Source: Pseudohalioglobus sediminis
Lineage (GTDB): Bacteria; Pseudomonadota; Gammaproteobacteria; Pseudomonadales; Halieaceae
Assembly: GCF_008370495.1 (NCBI RefSeq)
Contig: NZ_VTUX01000001.1
Coordinates: 862,695 to 926,694, forward strand
Direction: 5' to 3'
DNA length: 64,000 nt
Shown: in pieces, positions 19,756 through 29,692 of the stretch
Numbering within the stretch: the stretch's first letter is position 1
How the letters are laid out: the number at the start of each line of letters is the position of its first letter
Notes under the pieces: model-generated
What the model was told of the DNA's origin: nothing
The model's database searches: none
What the model saw: the letters and a program-made list of their open reading frames with translations, nothing else
Made by a program: the position numbers and the translations under genes

Positions 19756-21768
19756 CTAGTCGCCGCCGCTGCTGTACCAGATCGGCGAACTCCAGGCTCG
19801 CTCCTGGATCACATGGCTGAACACGGGCTCGGCACAATCCTGCGGCCGCTGATCGGAAGGCAGCTGCAGGCACTGCTGCGCCGTATAACGACATGACGGA
19901 TTTTCCACTGCACGCAGGTAATAGACCGCGGAAACCTCGGGATCAAATTCCGGATCGCGCCACACCGCACACAGCTGGGCAAACCCCTGCCCCTGGGGCT
20001 GGCAACTTTCCGGGTCCACGCGGGCAGCGCCCCCAGCATGACCGGCAACGTGAAATACACGCTGATGGTGATTGCCCTGGGCATCGGCCCAGCCCTTGAC
20101 CACCTGCAGGCGCTGCAACGGTGTACCGGGGAAACGCAGGCTACCGGGATCGGCTAACGCCGCCACCAGGAACTCGGGGGCTTCGCCGCGCCGGGCTGGC
20201 AGGTCGCTGCCCATCGGCACGGCCTGCTCATAGGCTCGGGCGGCCATGTCGGGCTGCGCGCAGAGGTCACCCTGCAGTGCCCAGGCACCGAAAAAGCGCG
20301 GCTGTATCCGGGGCCCGCTGGTGCCGAACACCTCACGCCGGCGCAGCGCATCAAATATCGACGCGCGCGAATTCTCCTCGGCCCAGACACCCACCAGGCC
20401 ACCGGGGTTATTGTAGGCGTTGCCGGGGATGTCGGCACTGAACTGGACTCGCTGCAGGCGAGTGGCGTCACCATTGCCCAGGTGTCCCGGGAAGTCTGCC
20501 TCCTGCACACCACCCGCGATTGCATTGTGGGTATCTGTGCTGGCCAGCAGACCCATTTTATAGGGGTTCACACCCAGGCGCGCCTGCTCCCGCAACCCCT
20601 CTATCAGGGCATAACGAACATAGCTATTGCGGTGCAGGCAACTGGGGCCAAGGCGTGGCAGCCAGTCGGCCAGGGGGCCCTGGTAGCATTCACCTACCTG
20701 CTCTCCCTCATCCACAAAACGACTGAAGGCAAGATCTTCAAACCGCTCGAAACCGCACAGTTCGTCCTCCCCCCCCAGCACGCCGGGCAGGCCGTTCCTG
20801 CACTCCGAATCACCCTTGTGCTGCATCACCTCGACCACGGGCTCCAGCTGCTGACGCAAAAGCGCCCGCCGGGCCTGCTCGCGCTGCGACCCGGCGCCCG
20901 GGTAGTCCACGGCGAACATACGCCCGTTACTGATATTGGAATTGTGGGGGATCGCCAGCACATCACAGCCGCTGTCACTGTCCTGGCATTGCTCCTTGAG
21001 AATGCGCCACAGGTCCCACTCACGGTGTGCATCGAGGTAGGAAATCGGGCGCTGCGGCACCGCCGTACCGCGAAAAATCACATTGCGATGCAGGTTGGAG
21101 CCCAGCCGGAAGGAGCTGTATTCATAGGCGACAAAGGTGGTGCGCTCGCAAGCGGCCGAGGTATCGTTCCAGCGTTCCGCTGCGTCTATCACCTGCTGCC
21201 AGGTCTGCTCGGCACGCAGTGCGCAGTCAGCGCCGTCTTCGCCGCAAACCTCGCGCTGTCGCGAGGAGAAAGGCGACATGATCTGCAGCAGCAATCTCGG
21301 CGCACGACCTTCGCCGCTGCGCATGACCTCGCAGAAGTCACTGGCGTAGCCCGGGGCAGAGGGGTCCTTGCAGACCGATTGCTCGCCAAAAAACTCTGCG
21401 TGGTCGGTAACGGCCGCAAAATCCAGGGGACGGCCAATGCGCACGCTGCGCGCTTCCCGGTCAGCCCCCGGTGGCAATTTGATCGCCTCGCCGAATGCGT
21501 AGGCATAGGCATCATCGGGCTCGGCGCGAACGTCAAAGTTCCAGGCGTCGCTGGACAGGGCGGTATGGACATGCAGGTCACCGAACAGGGCCTGGCGCTG
21601 GCCGAGGCGCTTCTCACAGGGGGCCGGGGTAGACGGCACAGCGAATTCACGCGCGGCAAATACCGACTCTGGCGGCGGCTCGACCCCGCCACAACCGGCC
21701 AACCCTGACAGGCCCACAAAACACAGTGCGACGGCACCGCCGTGCCTGCGCCAGGGCTTCTCAATCAT
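19756..21768 (-). CDS. DUF3604 domain lipoprotein
   Basis: This predicted lipoprotein of about 670 residues has an N-terminal hydrophobic stretch ending in lipobox LAGC before GGVEPPP. The rest matches DUF3604, a PHP-phosphoesterase-like family, with metal-ligand motifs FGDLHVHTALSSDAW, AVTDHAEFFGE and LASTDTHNA. The catalysed reaction is unknown; the motifs suggest a metal-dependent hydrolase at the cell envelope. I chose the ATG at 21768 (MIEKPWRR); its first 8 nt overlap the end of the crotonase gene, so coupled translation is likely. It has many Cys residues for an exported protein, suggesting disulfides. Confidence 0.85.
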   Translation of the reverse strand: MIEKPWRRHGGAVALCFVGLSGLAGCGGVEPPPESVFAAREFAVPSTPAPCEKRLGQRQALFGDLHVHTALSSDAWNFDVRAEPDDAYAYAFGEAIKLPPGADREARSVRIGRPLDFAAVTDHAEFFGEQSVCKDPSAPGYASDFCEVMRSGEGRAPRLLLQIMSPFSSRQREVCGEDGADCALRAEQTWQQVIDAAERWNDTSAACERTTFVAYEYSSFRLGSNLHRNVIFRGTAVPQRPISYLDAHREWDLWRILKEQCQDSDSGCDVLAIPHNSNISNGRMFAVDYPGAGSQREQARRALLRQQLEPVVEVMQHKGDSECRNGLPGVLGGEDELCGFERFEDLAFSRFVDEGEQVGECYQGPLADWLPRLGPSCLHRNSYVRYALIEGLREQARLGVNPYKMGLLASTDTHNAIAGGVQEADFPGHLGNGDATRLQRVQFSADIPGNAYNNPGGLVGVWAEENSRASIFDALRRREVFGTSGPRIQPRFFGAWALQGDLCAQPDMAARAYEQAVPMGSDLPARRGEAPEFLVAALADPGSLRFPGTPLQRLQVVKGWADAQGNHHQRVFHVAGHAGGAARVDPESCQPQGQGFAQLCAVWRDPEFDPEVSAVYYLRAVENPSCRYTAQQCLQLPSDQRPQDCAEPVFSHVIQERAWSSPIWYSSGGD

Positions 21769-22585
21769 CCATCCACTCCGGCCAGTCCGCTGCCGGCGTT
21801 CCCTGCCAGCGCGGCTCACGCCGCTCGAGCCAGGCCACGCCGCCCTCGACTGCATCCGCTTGCTGCATGGTGTAGTTCAGTGCCCTGCTCTCCTTCGCGG
21901 CCAATTGCTGGTAACTCAGGCCCAGACCCTGCCAAAGCAGGCGCTTGTGCATCGCCACGGCCATCGGCGCCGCGTTCAGGGCGATGTCGCGGGCAATTTC
22001 CAGCGCTGTATCCAATACCTCTTCTGAGGCAACAGAGCGCGCAGCGAGACCCCAGCAGACCGCCTCCTCACCACTGAGGAGTTGGCCGCGCATGAGCAAC
22101 TCCAGTGCTTTTTCCACGCCAATCATCCTCGGCAGCAGGAACTCCATGGCGAAGTCGGTGACCACACCACGGCGGGATTGCAGAAAGCCGTACTTGCCCT
22201 CGGCGGCAAACACCCGCATGTCGGCCTGCATCGCCAGGCCCAGTCCCGCCCCGACGGCGTGACCGTTGCACGCGGCGATCACCGGTTTGCGCACCTCGAA
22301 TGCCTGCATCGCGAGTGGGCATGAATCCACCTCGGCGGCCACTGCGCCCGCATCGAAAGTGTCACCTCCGCCACTCATGTCCGCGCCGGCACAGAAACTC
22401 CTGCCGGCGCCAGTCAGCACCACGCTGCGAATGGTGTCGTCGGCGTCGCAGCGTCGATAGGCCTCTGACACCCCTTCGATAATGCCCGGGGAGAGGCTGT
22501 TATGCGCTTCCGGCCGGTTCAGGGTGATGACCGCAACAGGGCCATCCACCTGCAATAACACATCTTTATTCACGTAGGTCCCCAT
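21761..22585 (-). CDS. Enoyl-CoA hydratase/isomerase family (crotonase)
   Basis: This crotonase-fold enzyme has about 274 residues. The oxyanion-hole regions AGRSFCAGADMSG and ACNGHAVGAGLGLAMQADMR are present. The ATG at 22585 (MGTYVNKDVLL) begins directly at the conserved core; a GTG at 22624 would add 13 residues without homology. The family hydrates or isomerises 2-enoyl-CoA thioesters, and the exact substrate cannot be assigned. It overlaps the DUF3604 lipoprotein gene by 8 nt. Confidence 0.88.
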   Translation of the reverse strand: MGTYVNKDVLLQVDGPVAVITLNRPEAHNSLSPGIIEGVSEAYRRCDADDTIRSVVLTGAGRSFCAGADMSGGGDTFDAGAVAAEVDSCPLAMQAFEVRKPVIAACNGHAVGAGLGLAMQADMRVFAAEGKYGFLQSRRGVVTDFAMEFLLPRMIGVEKALELLMRGQLLSGEEAVCWGLAARSVASEEVLDTALEIARDIALNAAPMAVAMHKRLLWQGLGLSYQQLAAKESRALNYTMQQADAVEGGVAWLERREPRWQGTPAADWPEWMDD

Positions 22586-22813
22586 TGATTGTCGGCGAGC
22601 CAAGCATAGTACAGATGGACTCACGGCCCATGTTGGTGCGGGTCAGGAAACAGTAACACTTGGGCTCAGTGACGCCGCGAGTGGTAATTTTTAATAAACA
22701 ATGAGTAGAATTTCATTGAATTATTCCGTATAACCTCATGTTATATAAAAGAATTAGCGCACAATAATTCTGATCAAATACGCGCCAGCCAGGCGAGCAA
22801 CCAGGGATATAGG

Positions 22814-24520
22814 GTGGAACAGCGCACGGTATTAATCATTTCCGAGAACAGATCAGATCACCTGATTCTGGCTGACTGCCTCGGTCGTGCCGTGCCCGCC
22901 CGCTTCCAACTGGCGGCATCCGAGGCTATGGAACGCCCGCTGGAAGCGCTTCTGGACCCGACCATCGACGTTGTGATCATGGCCTACGGGCGCGAATCAG
23001 AATACCTGCTGCGCCTTGCCCAGAAAAACCAGGCCACCGTACCCATCATTCTGCTGCTGGACGAAACCGAGGAAAACCTTTCGGCCCAGCTACGCGAGTT
23101 GGGCGCGCAGGACTACCTGTTACGCAGCCAGCTGCAGGATGCCCTGGTACACCGCGTACTGGACTACGCGATCCAGTTGAAATCCGCGCGCGATCGCATC
23201 CAGCAACTGTCGAACCGGGACAGCCTCACTGGCGTGCTCAACCGGGTTGGCTTTCGCGCCCACATGGAACGCGCCATGGAGCGCAGCGAACGCTATGGTT
23301 TCAATACCGCGCTGCTGTACATCAACATGGACCAGTTCTCGAACATCAATGATCATTACGGTGAGGCGGACGGCGACCTGCTGATCAAGACCATATCGCG
23401 CAGGCTGATCAACAAGTTGCGCAGCACCGACAGCATCGCGCGCATCGGCGGCGACGAATTTGCCGTGGTGCTGGAAGATGTGAGCAGTATTGCCGACGTG
23501 GAAATGATCGCCGAGAAAATGCTCAAGTCGATCACCGCGCCGATGATACTGAGCGAGCAGCAGGTCTCGATCGACGCCAGCATTGGCGCCGCGATTTACC
23601 CGGATGACGGTACGGAGTTTTCCGACCTGGTGGACTTTGCCCGCTCTGCCATGCAGCAGGCCAAGGCCATAACCGGCAGTAAATTCGTCCGTTACAGTGA
23701 ACAATTATCCTTCGATCATGGCGGCGCCACCTCGCTGGCGGCCGAGTTGCGCACCGCCGTGCGCAAGAACCAGTTCGAGCTGCATTACCAGCCGCGCATT
23801 GATCTCGCCACTGGCAGACTGGTTGGGCTCGAGGCCCTGTTGCGCTGGAACCACCCTGAAAAAGGCATGATCTACCCCGGTGAGTTCATCGCCGCCTGCG
23901 AAGACATGGGCCTGATGCGCACCATCGGTTACCAGGTCATTCAGCATGCCTGCTCCGCGCAGGTGTGGATTGAAGAACAGGGTATCCGCGATGTGGATGT
24001 GGCCGTGAATATCTCTTTCAGCCAGTTCCAGGACGATCGTTTTGTCGACATCGTCAAGGACATCGTGAAACGCTGCGGCACCGATGCGTCAAAGATGGAG
24101 TTCGAACTCACCGAGACCACCATCCTCAATAGCCCGGACGCTATCAAGCAACGTATGGACGAACTGCGCCTGCTGGGCATCTCGTTCTCGCTGGACGACT
24201 TCGGCACCGGCTTCTCACAGCTTTCGCACCTTACGGAACTGCCTATCTCGGCTCTCAAGATCGACGCCTGTTTCGTCAGGGACCTGCCTGCCAACCCGCA
24301 CCAGGAAGCCGTGTGCACCATGATTATCGAAATGGCCCGACGACTGGGCATGGTGGTTGTTGCAGAGGGTGCCGAAACCTACGAGCAGGTCGAATACCTG
24401 CGCGAACAGCGCTGCCAGCAGGTCCAGGGCTTTTACTACAGCCCGGCCATTCCATTGCAGCAGTTGCCGCGGTTTATCGATGACCTGCACTTCAAACGTC
24501 GCGACCCGATGTTTTCCTGA
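22814..24520 (+). CDS. GGDEF-EAL protein with degenerate receiver domain
   Basis: This 568-residue protein has an N-terminal receiver-like domain (about 1-115), a GGDEF domain (motif at 212-216) and an EAL domain (motif at 340-342). The GGDEF is intact, with a product-inhibition I-site RSTD five residues before it. The EAL domain retains its acidic and Asn ligands (NIS, ELTET, DDFGTG, KID, AEG). The receiver has lost the acidic pair, the phospho-acceptor Asp (Ala in IMAYG), the Thr and the Lys. The start is GTG at 22814 behind AGGGATATAGG. It can in principle make and break cyclic-di-GMP; the net activity is unknown. Confidence 0.92.
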   Translation: MEQRTVLIISENRSDHLILADCLGRAVPARFQLAASEAMERPLEALLDPTIDVVIMAYGRESEYLLRLAQKNQATVPIILLLDETEENLSAQLRELGAQDYLLRSQLQDALVHRVLDYAIQLKSARDRIQQLSNRDSLTGVLNRVGFRAHMERAMERSERYGFNTALLYINMDQFSNINDHYGEADGDLLIKTISRRLINKLRSTDSIARIGGDEFAVVLEDVSSIADVEMIAEKMLKSITAPMILSEQQVSIDASIGAAIYPDDGTEFSDLVDFARSAMQQAKAITGSKFVRYSEQLSFDHGGATSLAAELRTAVRKNQFELHYQPRIDLATGRLVGLEALLRWNHPEKGMIYPGEFIAACEDMGLMRTIGYQVIQHACSAQVWIEEQGIRDVDVAVNISFSQFQDDRFVDIVKDIVKRCGTDASKMEFELTETTILNSPDAIKQRMDELRLLGISFSLDDFGTGFSQLSHLTELPISALKIDACFVRDLPANPHQEAVCTMIIEMARRLGMVVVAEGAETYEQVEYLREQRCQQVQGFYYSPAIPLQQLPRFIDDLHFKRRDPMFS

Positions 24521-24534
24521 AAGCGACGCCCCGG

Positions 24535-25767
24535 CTAGAACACCACCCTGTTACGACCACTGCGCTTCGCTTTGTAGAGCTTGCTGTCCGCAGCCAGTAT
24601 GACTGATTCGGCGTCCTGGCCATCTTCCTCGCGCGCTGCCACACCGGCGCTGATAGTCACCGATACCTGGTCGGAACGGATGCGGGTGGCGCCGCGCCGG
24701 CGAGCCCCGTCCTTGCTGCGCGCAGGCCGACTGCGACGGTCGCGGATCGACATCTTGTAATCGGCGATACGCTCACGCACTTCGTCCAGCGCGGCGGCGC
24801 AATCCTCCGATGACTTGCGCGGAAACACGATACAGAACTCCTCCCCGCCGTACCGATAGGCCGTACCGCCATTGCCCACCTCGCGCACCCTCGAGGCCAC
24901 CAGTTTCAGCACTTCATCACCCACATCGTGCCCGTGTTTGTCATTGAAGCGCTTGAAATGATCTACATCGAGCATGGCTATCGTGTAACGCTTGCCCAGA
25001 CTCGCCAGCCGCTCATTCAACGCCCTGCGCCCGAGCAGGCCGGTGAGCTCATCCCGATAGGCCATGGCATAAGAGCTGCGCAACAAGCCCCATACCAGGC
25101 ACAGGCCAGCCGCAATGCCCATCACCACCGAGATACTCTCAAGATGCAAAAACGCCAGGGAGGCGAAACCGGCCGCCAGCACCCCCAGCAGCGGGCCCTC
25201 GGCCTCGGCATTGCGCAACAACAGCGCCGCAATGCCGGCTACTGCCACCAATGCGAGCAACTGGCTGGCGCCAATCGAGAGGATATAGCCCTCGACGGGA
25301 CGATGTGCGAAGGCCTGTGAAACACCTGCTGACGCGCCCAGAATCAGGTCGGCCAGTGCAAAGCACGCACCAGCGCTGCCGAGAAAAAACACGCAGGCCA
25401 GCAGACCCCAGGTATTGAACATACCGCGCTCGGGGAGCACCAGCAGGTAAAGGCAGAGCAGCGGCACGGCAAGGCTGGCAACCAGATACAGCCTTGCCGC
25501 GTCCGGGTGATCCAGGCTGACCTGGAGGTGATTCTGTATCAACCAGTAGAGTGCGGCGACGCCAAGCGCTGCCAGTAACAAACGCACGCGGCGGAACTGG
25601 TAGGCCATCACCGCACAGATTGCGGCAACCAGATAAGGCAGCGCAGCGAGAACGATCTGCGTATTTTCGCTCAGGGCCGGCAAGTACTCGCGGACCATCA
25701 ACGCGCCGGACACGAAACACGCCGGCACCAGCAGTCGGGTCAATGCAGCCCAGTGAAGATGTAACAC
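24535..25767 (-). CDS. Membrane diguanylate cyclase (GGEEF)
   Basis: This 410-residue protein has an N-terminal membrane half (about residues 5-225, roughly seven hydrophobic segments, no recognised MASE family) and a C-terminal GGDEF domain. The signature GGEEF at 307-311 is catalytically competent (YRYGGEEFCIVF), and LDVDHFKRFND is typical of active cyclases. No RxxD I-site is seen five residues before it. A basic, Arg-rich loop (RDRRSRPARSKDGARRRG) lies inside the cyclase domain and is unusual. It is convergent with the upstream GGDEF-EAL gene (14-nt gap) and divergent from the next one. Confidence 0.92.
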   Translation of the reverse strand: MLHLHWAALTRLLVPACFVSGALMVREYLPALSENTQIVLAALPYLVAAICAVMAYQFRRVRLLLAALGVAALYWLIQNHLQVSLDHPDAARLYLVASLAVPLLCLYLLVLPERGMFNTWGLLACVFFLGSAGACFALADLILGASAGVSQAFAHRPVEGYILSIGASQLLALVAVAGIAALLLRNAEAEGPLLGVLAAGFASLAFLHLESISVVMGIAAGLCLVWGLLRSSYAMAYRDELTGLLGRRALNERLASLGKRYTIAMLDVDHFKRFNDKHGHDVGDEVLKLVASRVREVGNGGTAYRYGGEEFCIVFPRKSSEDCAAALDEVRERIADYKMSIRDRRSRPARSKDGARRRGATRIRSDQVSVTISAGVAAREEDGQDAESVILAADSKLYKAKRSGRNRVVF

Positions 25768-25898
25768 GCCCCTAAATCACCTCTTACCCGGCAATCCAAC
25801 GTTCCCCTGTACATATCTCCGCTTTATACCATTGAGGCTAGGCGGCAGGATTAAGTGATGATAGCCTAGAACTACGCCCACATCATTACTCCTTATTC

Positions 25899-27725
25899 AT
25901 GTCGAGCGAAGAACGACGCAACCAGCGCGCCAAGATACTTGTCTGCGACGACGACTTTAACGTCCGTCTGCTGACAAAGCAGTGCCTGGAGGCCGAGAAC
26001 ATGGTGGTAGTGGAGGCAGCTGACGGCACCGAGGCGATCGATGTCTTCATTCGCGAACGCCCCGACCTGGTTTTCCTCGATGTGGAGATGCCCGGCATGA
26101 CGGGGCTGGAAGTGTGCCAGCGACTGCGCAAAATGCCGCAGGGCGAATCCATCCCGATCATGATCGTGACCGGCTCCGACGACCGTCAGTCCATCGACCA
26201 GGGCTTTGAAGCGGGCGCAACGCAATACAAGACCAAACCCGTAAACTGGTCATTACTGGGCAGGGACGTACAGTACATGCTGCGCGCTTCCGACGCGTTC
26301 AACGCACTCAAGCGCCAGGAAGACCGGCTGCGTTACCTCGCCTACTATGACCCGCTCACCAGCCTGCCCAATCGCCGCAGCTTCAATGAACAGCTGAACC
26401 GTATCCTCAAGCGTTGCCGCCGCCACAATTCCAATGCCGCGCTGCTGTTCATAGACCTCGACCATTTCAAGCGCATCAACGACTCAATCGGGCACGGTCG
26501 CGGTGACCGCCTGCTGGTCGAAATTGCCAAGCGCCTCACGGTAGAGCTGCGCGAAGACGATGCCATCAACTATTACACGGACAACAGCGCGGAAGACGAA
26601 ACTGTCGACTCGGGCACCGAAATCGCGCGGCTGGGCGGCGACGAGTTTACCGTGGTGCTGTCGGATATCACCGATGCGATGCAGGTTGAGCGGGTAGCCA
26701 AACGCATACTCGATACCCTGTCCGAGCCGATCCCGCTGCAATCACACAACCCGGTGGTCACGCCCAGTGTGGGCATCGCCCTGTATCCCCAGGACGGTGA
26801 AGATCCGGATACGCTGGTGCGCAACGCCGACACCGCCATGTACGCCGCCAAGGCCAATGGCCGCGCCTGCTATCGTTTTTACGACGAAGAGATGAACGCA
26901 CGGGCGGTTGAGCAACTCAAAATGGAAGAGGAGTTGCGCGACGCGATGCGCAACGACGAACTGGAGCTGCGCTACCAGCCACAGGTCGACACCCGTACCG
27001 GAGAGGTGGTCAGCATGGAGGCCCTGGTGCGCTGGAAGCACCCGGAACGGGGCATGGTATCGCCACTCGAGTTCATACCGGTAGCAGAGCGAACCGGGCA
27101 GATTATCGAGCTGGGCGAGTGGGTGCTGGCGGAGGTCGGGAGGCATTGCCACTACTGGGACGCTATGGGCCTGAAGCCGTTTCGGGTCTGCATCAACATA
27201 TCGCCCCTGCAGTTCAACCAGAGCAACCTGCCACAGTGGATTAGCGAATTCCTGAAACGCTCGGGATTGGCACCGGAGCGACTTGAGCTTGAGCTGACCG
27301 AAAGCGCCATCATGAACGACGCGCAGACGAATATTGAGAAACTGGCGCAACTGAAAAAGCTGGGGCTCGAGCTGGCTGTGGACGATTTCGGAACGGGGTA
27401 TTCATCACTGAGTTACCTCAAGCGCTTCCCGATCGACACGCTGAAAATAGACCAGAGCTTCGTCGCTGACCTGTACCGCCCGGACGGTGCCGCGATCGTC
27501 GATGCCATCATCGCACTGTCGAAAACTCTCAACCTGCGCGTGATTGCCGAGGGCATCGAGGATCGCGAACAGCTGGAGTACCTGGTAACAAGGGGCTGTG
27601 ACCTGCTTCAGGGCTTTTATTTTTCACACCCCATCTACCCTGAGGATGTGCCAGACATGCTGCGCCACGACTTCAGTGCCGACCTGCAGATAGAGCAAAC
27701 CAACGCCAGCCTGAATCTCAGTTGA
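25899..27725 (+). CDS. Response regulator REC-GGDEF-EAL
   Basis: This 608-residue protein has an intact receiver domain (about 8-125: acidic pair in CDDDF, phospho-acceptor D61 in FLDVEMPG, Thr in VTGSD, Lys in TKPV). It is followed by GGDEF (246-250, RLGGDEF) and EAL (374-376, MEALVRW) domains. All EAL metal and catalytic motifs are present. An acidic insertion (about 215-240) precedes the GGDEF signature, and no I-site is seen. A partner histidine kinase is not adjacent; the closest sensors are at 31-38.5 kb. Its stop shares one base with the subtilase start (TGATG), so the two are probably translationally coupled. Confidence 0.94.
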   Translation: MSSEERRNQRAKILVCDDDFNVRLLTKQCLEAENMVVVEAADGTEAIDVFIRERPDLVFLDVEMPGMTGLEVCQRLRKMPQGESIPIMIVTGSDDRQSIDQGFEAGATQYKTKPVNWSLLGRDVQYMLRASDAFNALKRQEDRLRYLAYYDPLTSLPNRRSFNEQLNRILKRCRRHNSNAALLFIDLDHFKRINDSIGHGRGDRLLVEIAKRLTVELREDDAINYYTDNSAEDETVDSGTEIARLGGDEFTVVLSDITDAMQVERVAKRILDTLSEPIPLQSHNPVVTPSVGIALYPQDGEDPDTLVRNADTAMYAAKANGRACYRFYDEEMNARAVEQLKMEEELRDAMRNDELELRYQPQVDTRTGEVVSMEALVRWKHPERGMVSPLEFIPVAERTGQIIELGEWVLAEVGRHCHYWDAMGLKPFRVCINISPLQFNQSNLPQWISEFLKRSGLAPERLELELTESAIMNDAQTNIEKLAQLKKLGLELAVDDFGTGYSSLSYLKRFPIDTLKIDQSFVADLYRPDGAAIVDAIIALSKTLNLRVIAEGIEDREQLEYLVTRGCDLLQGFYFSHPIYPEDVPDMLRHDFSADLQIEQTNASLNLS

Positions 27726-29692
27726 TGCAAATCCCAAAGAACGTCCTGTTTGCTGCATTCGCGATGACAGCGGCTACACAGCTTCACGCGACTGAAGAAA
27801 TGCCTCTCCACGTAATGTTGCAGGGGGAGTCCGCCGCGGAAATGCGCGCGCTGGCGGAGCAGAACGGGGGCACGTTGACGCATTTCCTGCCCATCATCAA
27901 TGCCGTGGGCGCGCACATGAGTCGCGCACAGCTGGATGCCGCGGTGGAATCCGGCAAAGTGACACGCGTTATCGATGATCTCGCCCTGGACGACCAACCC
28001 GACCAGGAGCCCGTAGCAAACCAGCAATGCAAGGCCGCGGGCTCCGTAGAGATTCTGCGACACCGCGACGGCTTCACCTGGCCACTGTTCAGCAAAGGCG
28101 ATGAAAGCAGCAAACTGACGGGACTGGAGCTGCGCTGGCCGGCCGCGCTTGGCCAGATCAGCAGCATTCAGCTGGGTAAGCGCAAACTGCCGGAGGAGCT
28201 GTGGCAAGGCAGCCAGGAGAATTCTGCCCGCATCGAAATAAAGCCGGCTGCGTCGCCGGAATTTCTCGGCCGCATGGACCTGCAGGTACGCTTCGAGCAC
28301 CAGCTGAATGAAGCCCCCCTACAGAACGCCTACACTGCGACTGTCAGCTTCGGCGAAAACTGCAAGAGCAAACTCATTCCCGGCTACCCGGAAAACAGCG
28401 ACGACTTTTACTACGCCACCGTTACCGGCGCGGATGATCTGCACCGGCACGGTGTCACTGGCCGCGGTATCACCGTTGCCGTTCTCGATTCCGGACTCTG
28501 GGACCACCCTGCCCTCGTCCACGACACCGACGGCAAAAACCGGGTGCTTGCGCGCTACGATGCGATCAACGACAGCGATAAGGACGGGGTTTTTGACGAG
28601 AGCGGTCACGGCACTCACCTCACCAGCGTAATTGCCCACAGCGGGCCGACGCGCGCGCGCGGGCAGGTCACCGGCAGCTTCAAAGGCATCGCGCCTGACG
28701 CCAGCATCGTCGCCATCAAGGCCTTCAATAATGAGGGCAGAGGCGACTTGCTCGACATCGTGCGCGGAGTCCAGTGGGTGGTGGACAACCGGGAACGATA
28801 CGCTATTCGCGTCCTGAACCTGTCTTTCGCGGCGCGCCCGAAGTGGCCTTACTACCTCGACCCGATAAACCAGGCGATTATGCGCGCCTGGGCCGCCGGC
28901 ATCACCGTCATCGCCGCGGCTGGCAACGAGGGACCGGGCGATATGACAATTGGCTCGCCGGGCAACCTGCCCTACATCATCACCGTGGGCGCCACTACCG
29001 ATTCCTGGACAACCGACACCCGTGCAGACGACTACATACCCGATTTTTCATCGCGGGGACCCACGCCTGAGGCCCATATCAAGCCCGACATCGTAGCACC
29101 GGGCGGGCATATCACGGGCGTGACCAGGCCGGGCTCCACGTTGACAACGCAGCACCCGGATTACGCCTTGCCAGGTGGCGAATTGGTGATGACGGGGTCC
29201 TCCCAGGCCGCCGCCGTGGTATCCGGGCTGGCCGCCCTACTACTGCAACTCGAGCCGGAACTGACCCCGGACGACATCAAGTGCAAGTTACTCAACACCG
29301 CTGAACCGGCCATCAACCGGGACGGATTACTCGCCTACAGCCCCTTTGTTCAGGGCAGTGGCCTCGTCAGCCTGACCCGCGCGATCACCCTGGGTTCCCG
29401 TGGCTGTGGCAATGTGGGCCTGAACATCGCCAGAGACATCGCGCTGGAGGAACACTTCGAAGGCCCTGCTATCCTGGATGCCGAGGGTAAAGTCTCCCTT
29501 CCCGGGCTGACGGAGATGCTTTCACCCGAATCACCGGAAAAAGGCGCGAGTGAATCCCGCGTTTGGGGCGTCAAGGCGCACATCGAAAGGCTGCCGGAGA
29601 CGTACATTGACCCACCTGGCCACCCCTTCCCCTGGCAGGAGATGTACACGGCAGAGCGCAAAAGAATCGAGGAACTGGCGCGACAGCGCTAA
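27725..29692 (+). CDS. Secreted S8 (subtilisin-family) serine protease
   Basis: This 655-residue exported peptidase has a signal peptide ending near LHA-TEEMP. A region of about 200 residues without recognised domain follows, then an S8 domain from about residue 235. The triad is D255 (VLDSGLW), H295 (SGHGTH) and S493 (TGSSQAAA), with the oxyanion Asn in AAGNEGPGD (about 401). The serine motif is divergent: the usual GTSMAxP is GSSQAAA, so the conserved Pro is lost. The C-terminal 130 residues are of unknown type. The ATG at 27725 overlaps the stop of the REC-GGDEF-EAL gene by one base. Confidence 0.9.
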   Translation: MQIPKNVLFAAFAMTAATQLHATEEMPLHVMLQGESAAEMRALAEQNGGTLTHFLPIINAVGAHMSRAQLDAAVESGKVTRVIDDLALDDQPDQEPVANQQCKAAGSVEILRHRDGFTWPLFSKGDESSKLTGLELRWPAALGQISSIQLGKRKLPEELWQGSQENSARIEIKPAASPEFLGRMDLQVRFEHQLNEAPLQNAYTATVSFGENCKSKLIPGYPENSDDFYYATVTGADDLHRHGVTGRGITVAVLDSGLWDHPALVHDTDGKNRVLARYDAINDSDKDGVFDESGHGTHLTSVIAHSGPTRARGQVTGSFKGIAPDASIVAIKAFNNEGRGDLLDIVRGVQWVVDNRERYAIRVLNLSFAARPKWPYYLDPINQAIMRAWAAGITVIAAAGNEGPGDMTIGSPGNLPYIITVGATTDSWTTDTRADDYIPDFSSRGPTPEAHIKPDIVAPGGHITGVTRPGSTLTTQHPDYALPGGELVMTGSSQAAAVVSGLAALLLQLEPELTPDDIKCKLLNTAEPAINRDGLLAYSPFVQGSGLVSLTRAITLGSRGCGNVGLNIARDIALEEHFEGPAILDAEGKVSLPGLTEMLSPESPEKGASESRVWGVKAHIERLPETYIDPPGHPFPWQEMYTAERKRIEELARQR

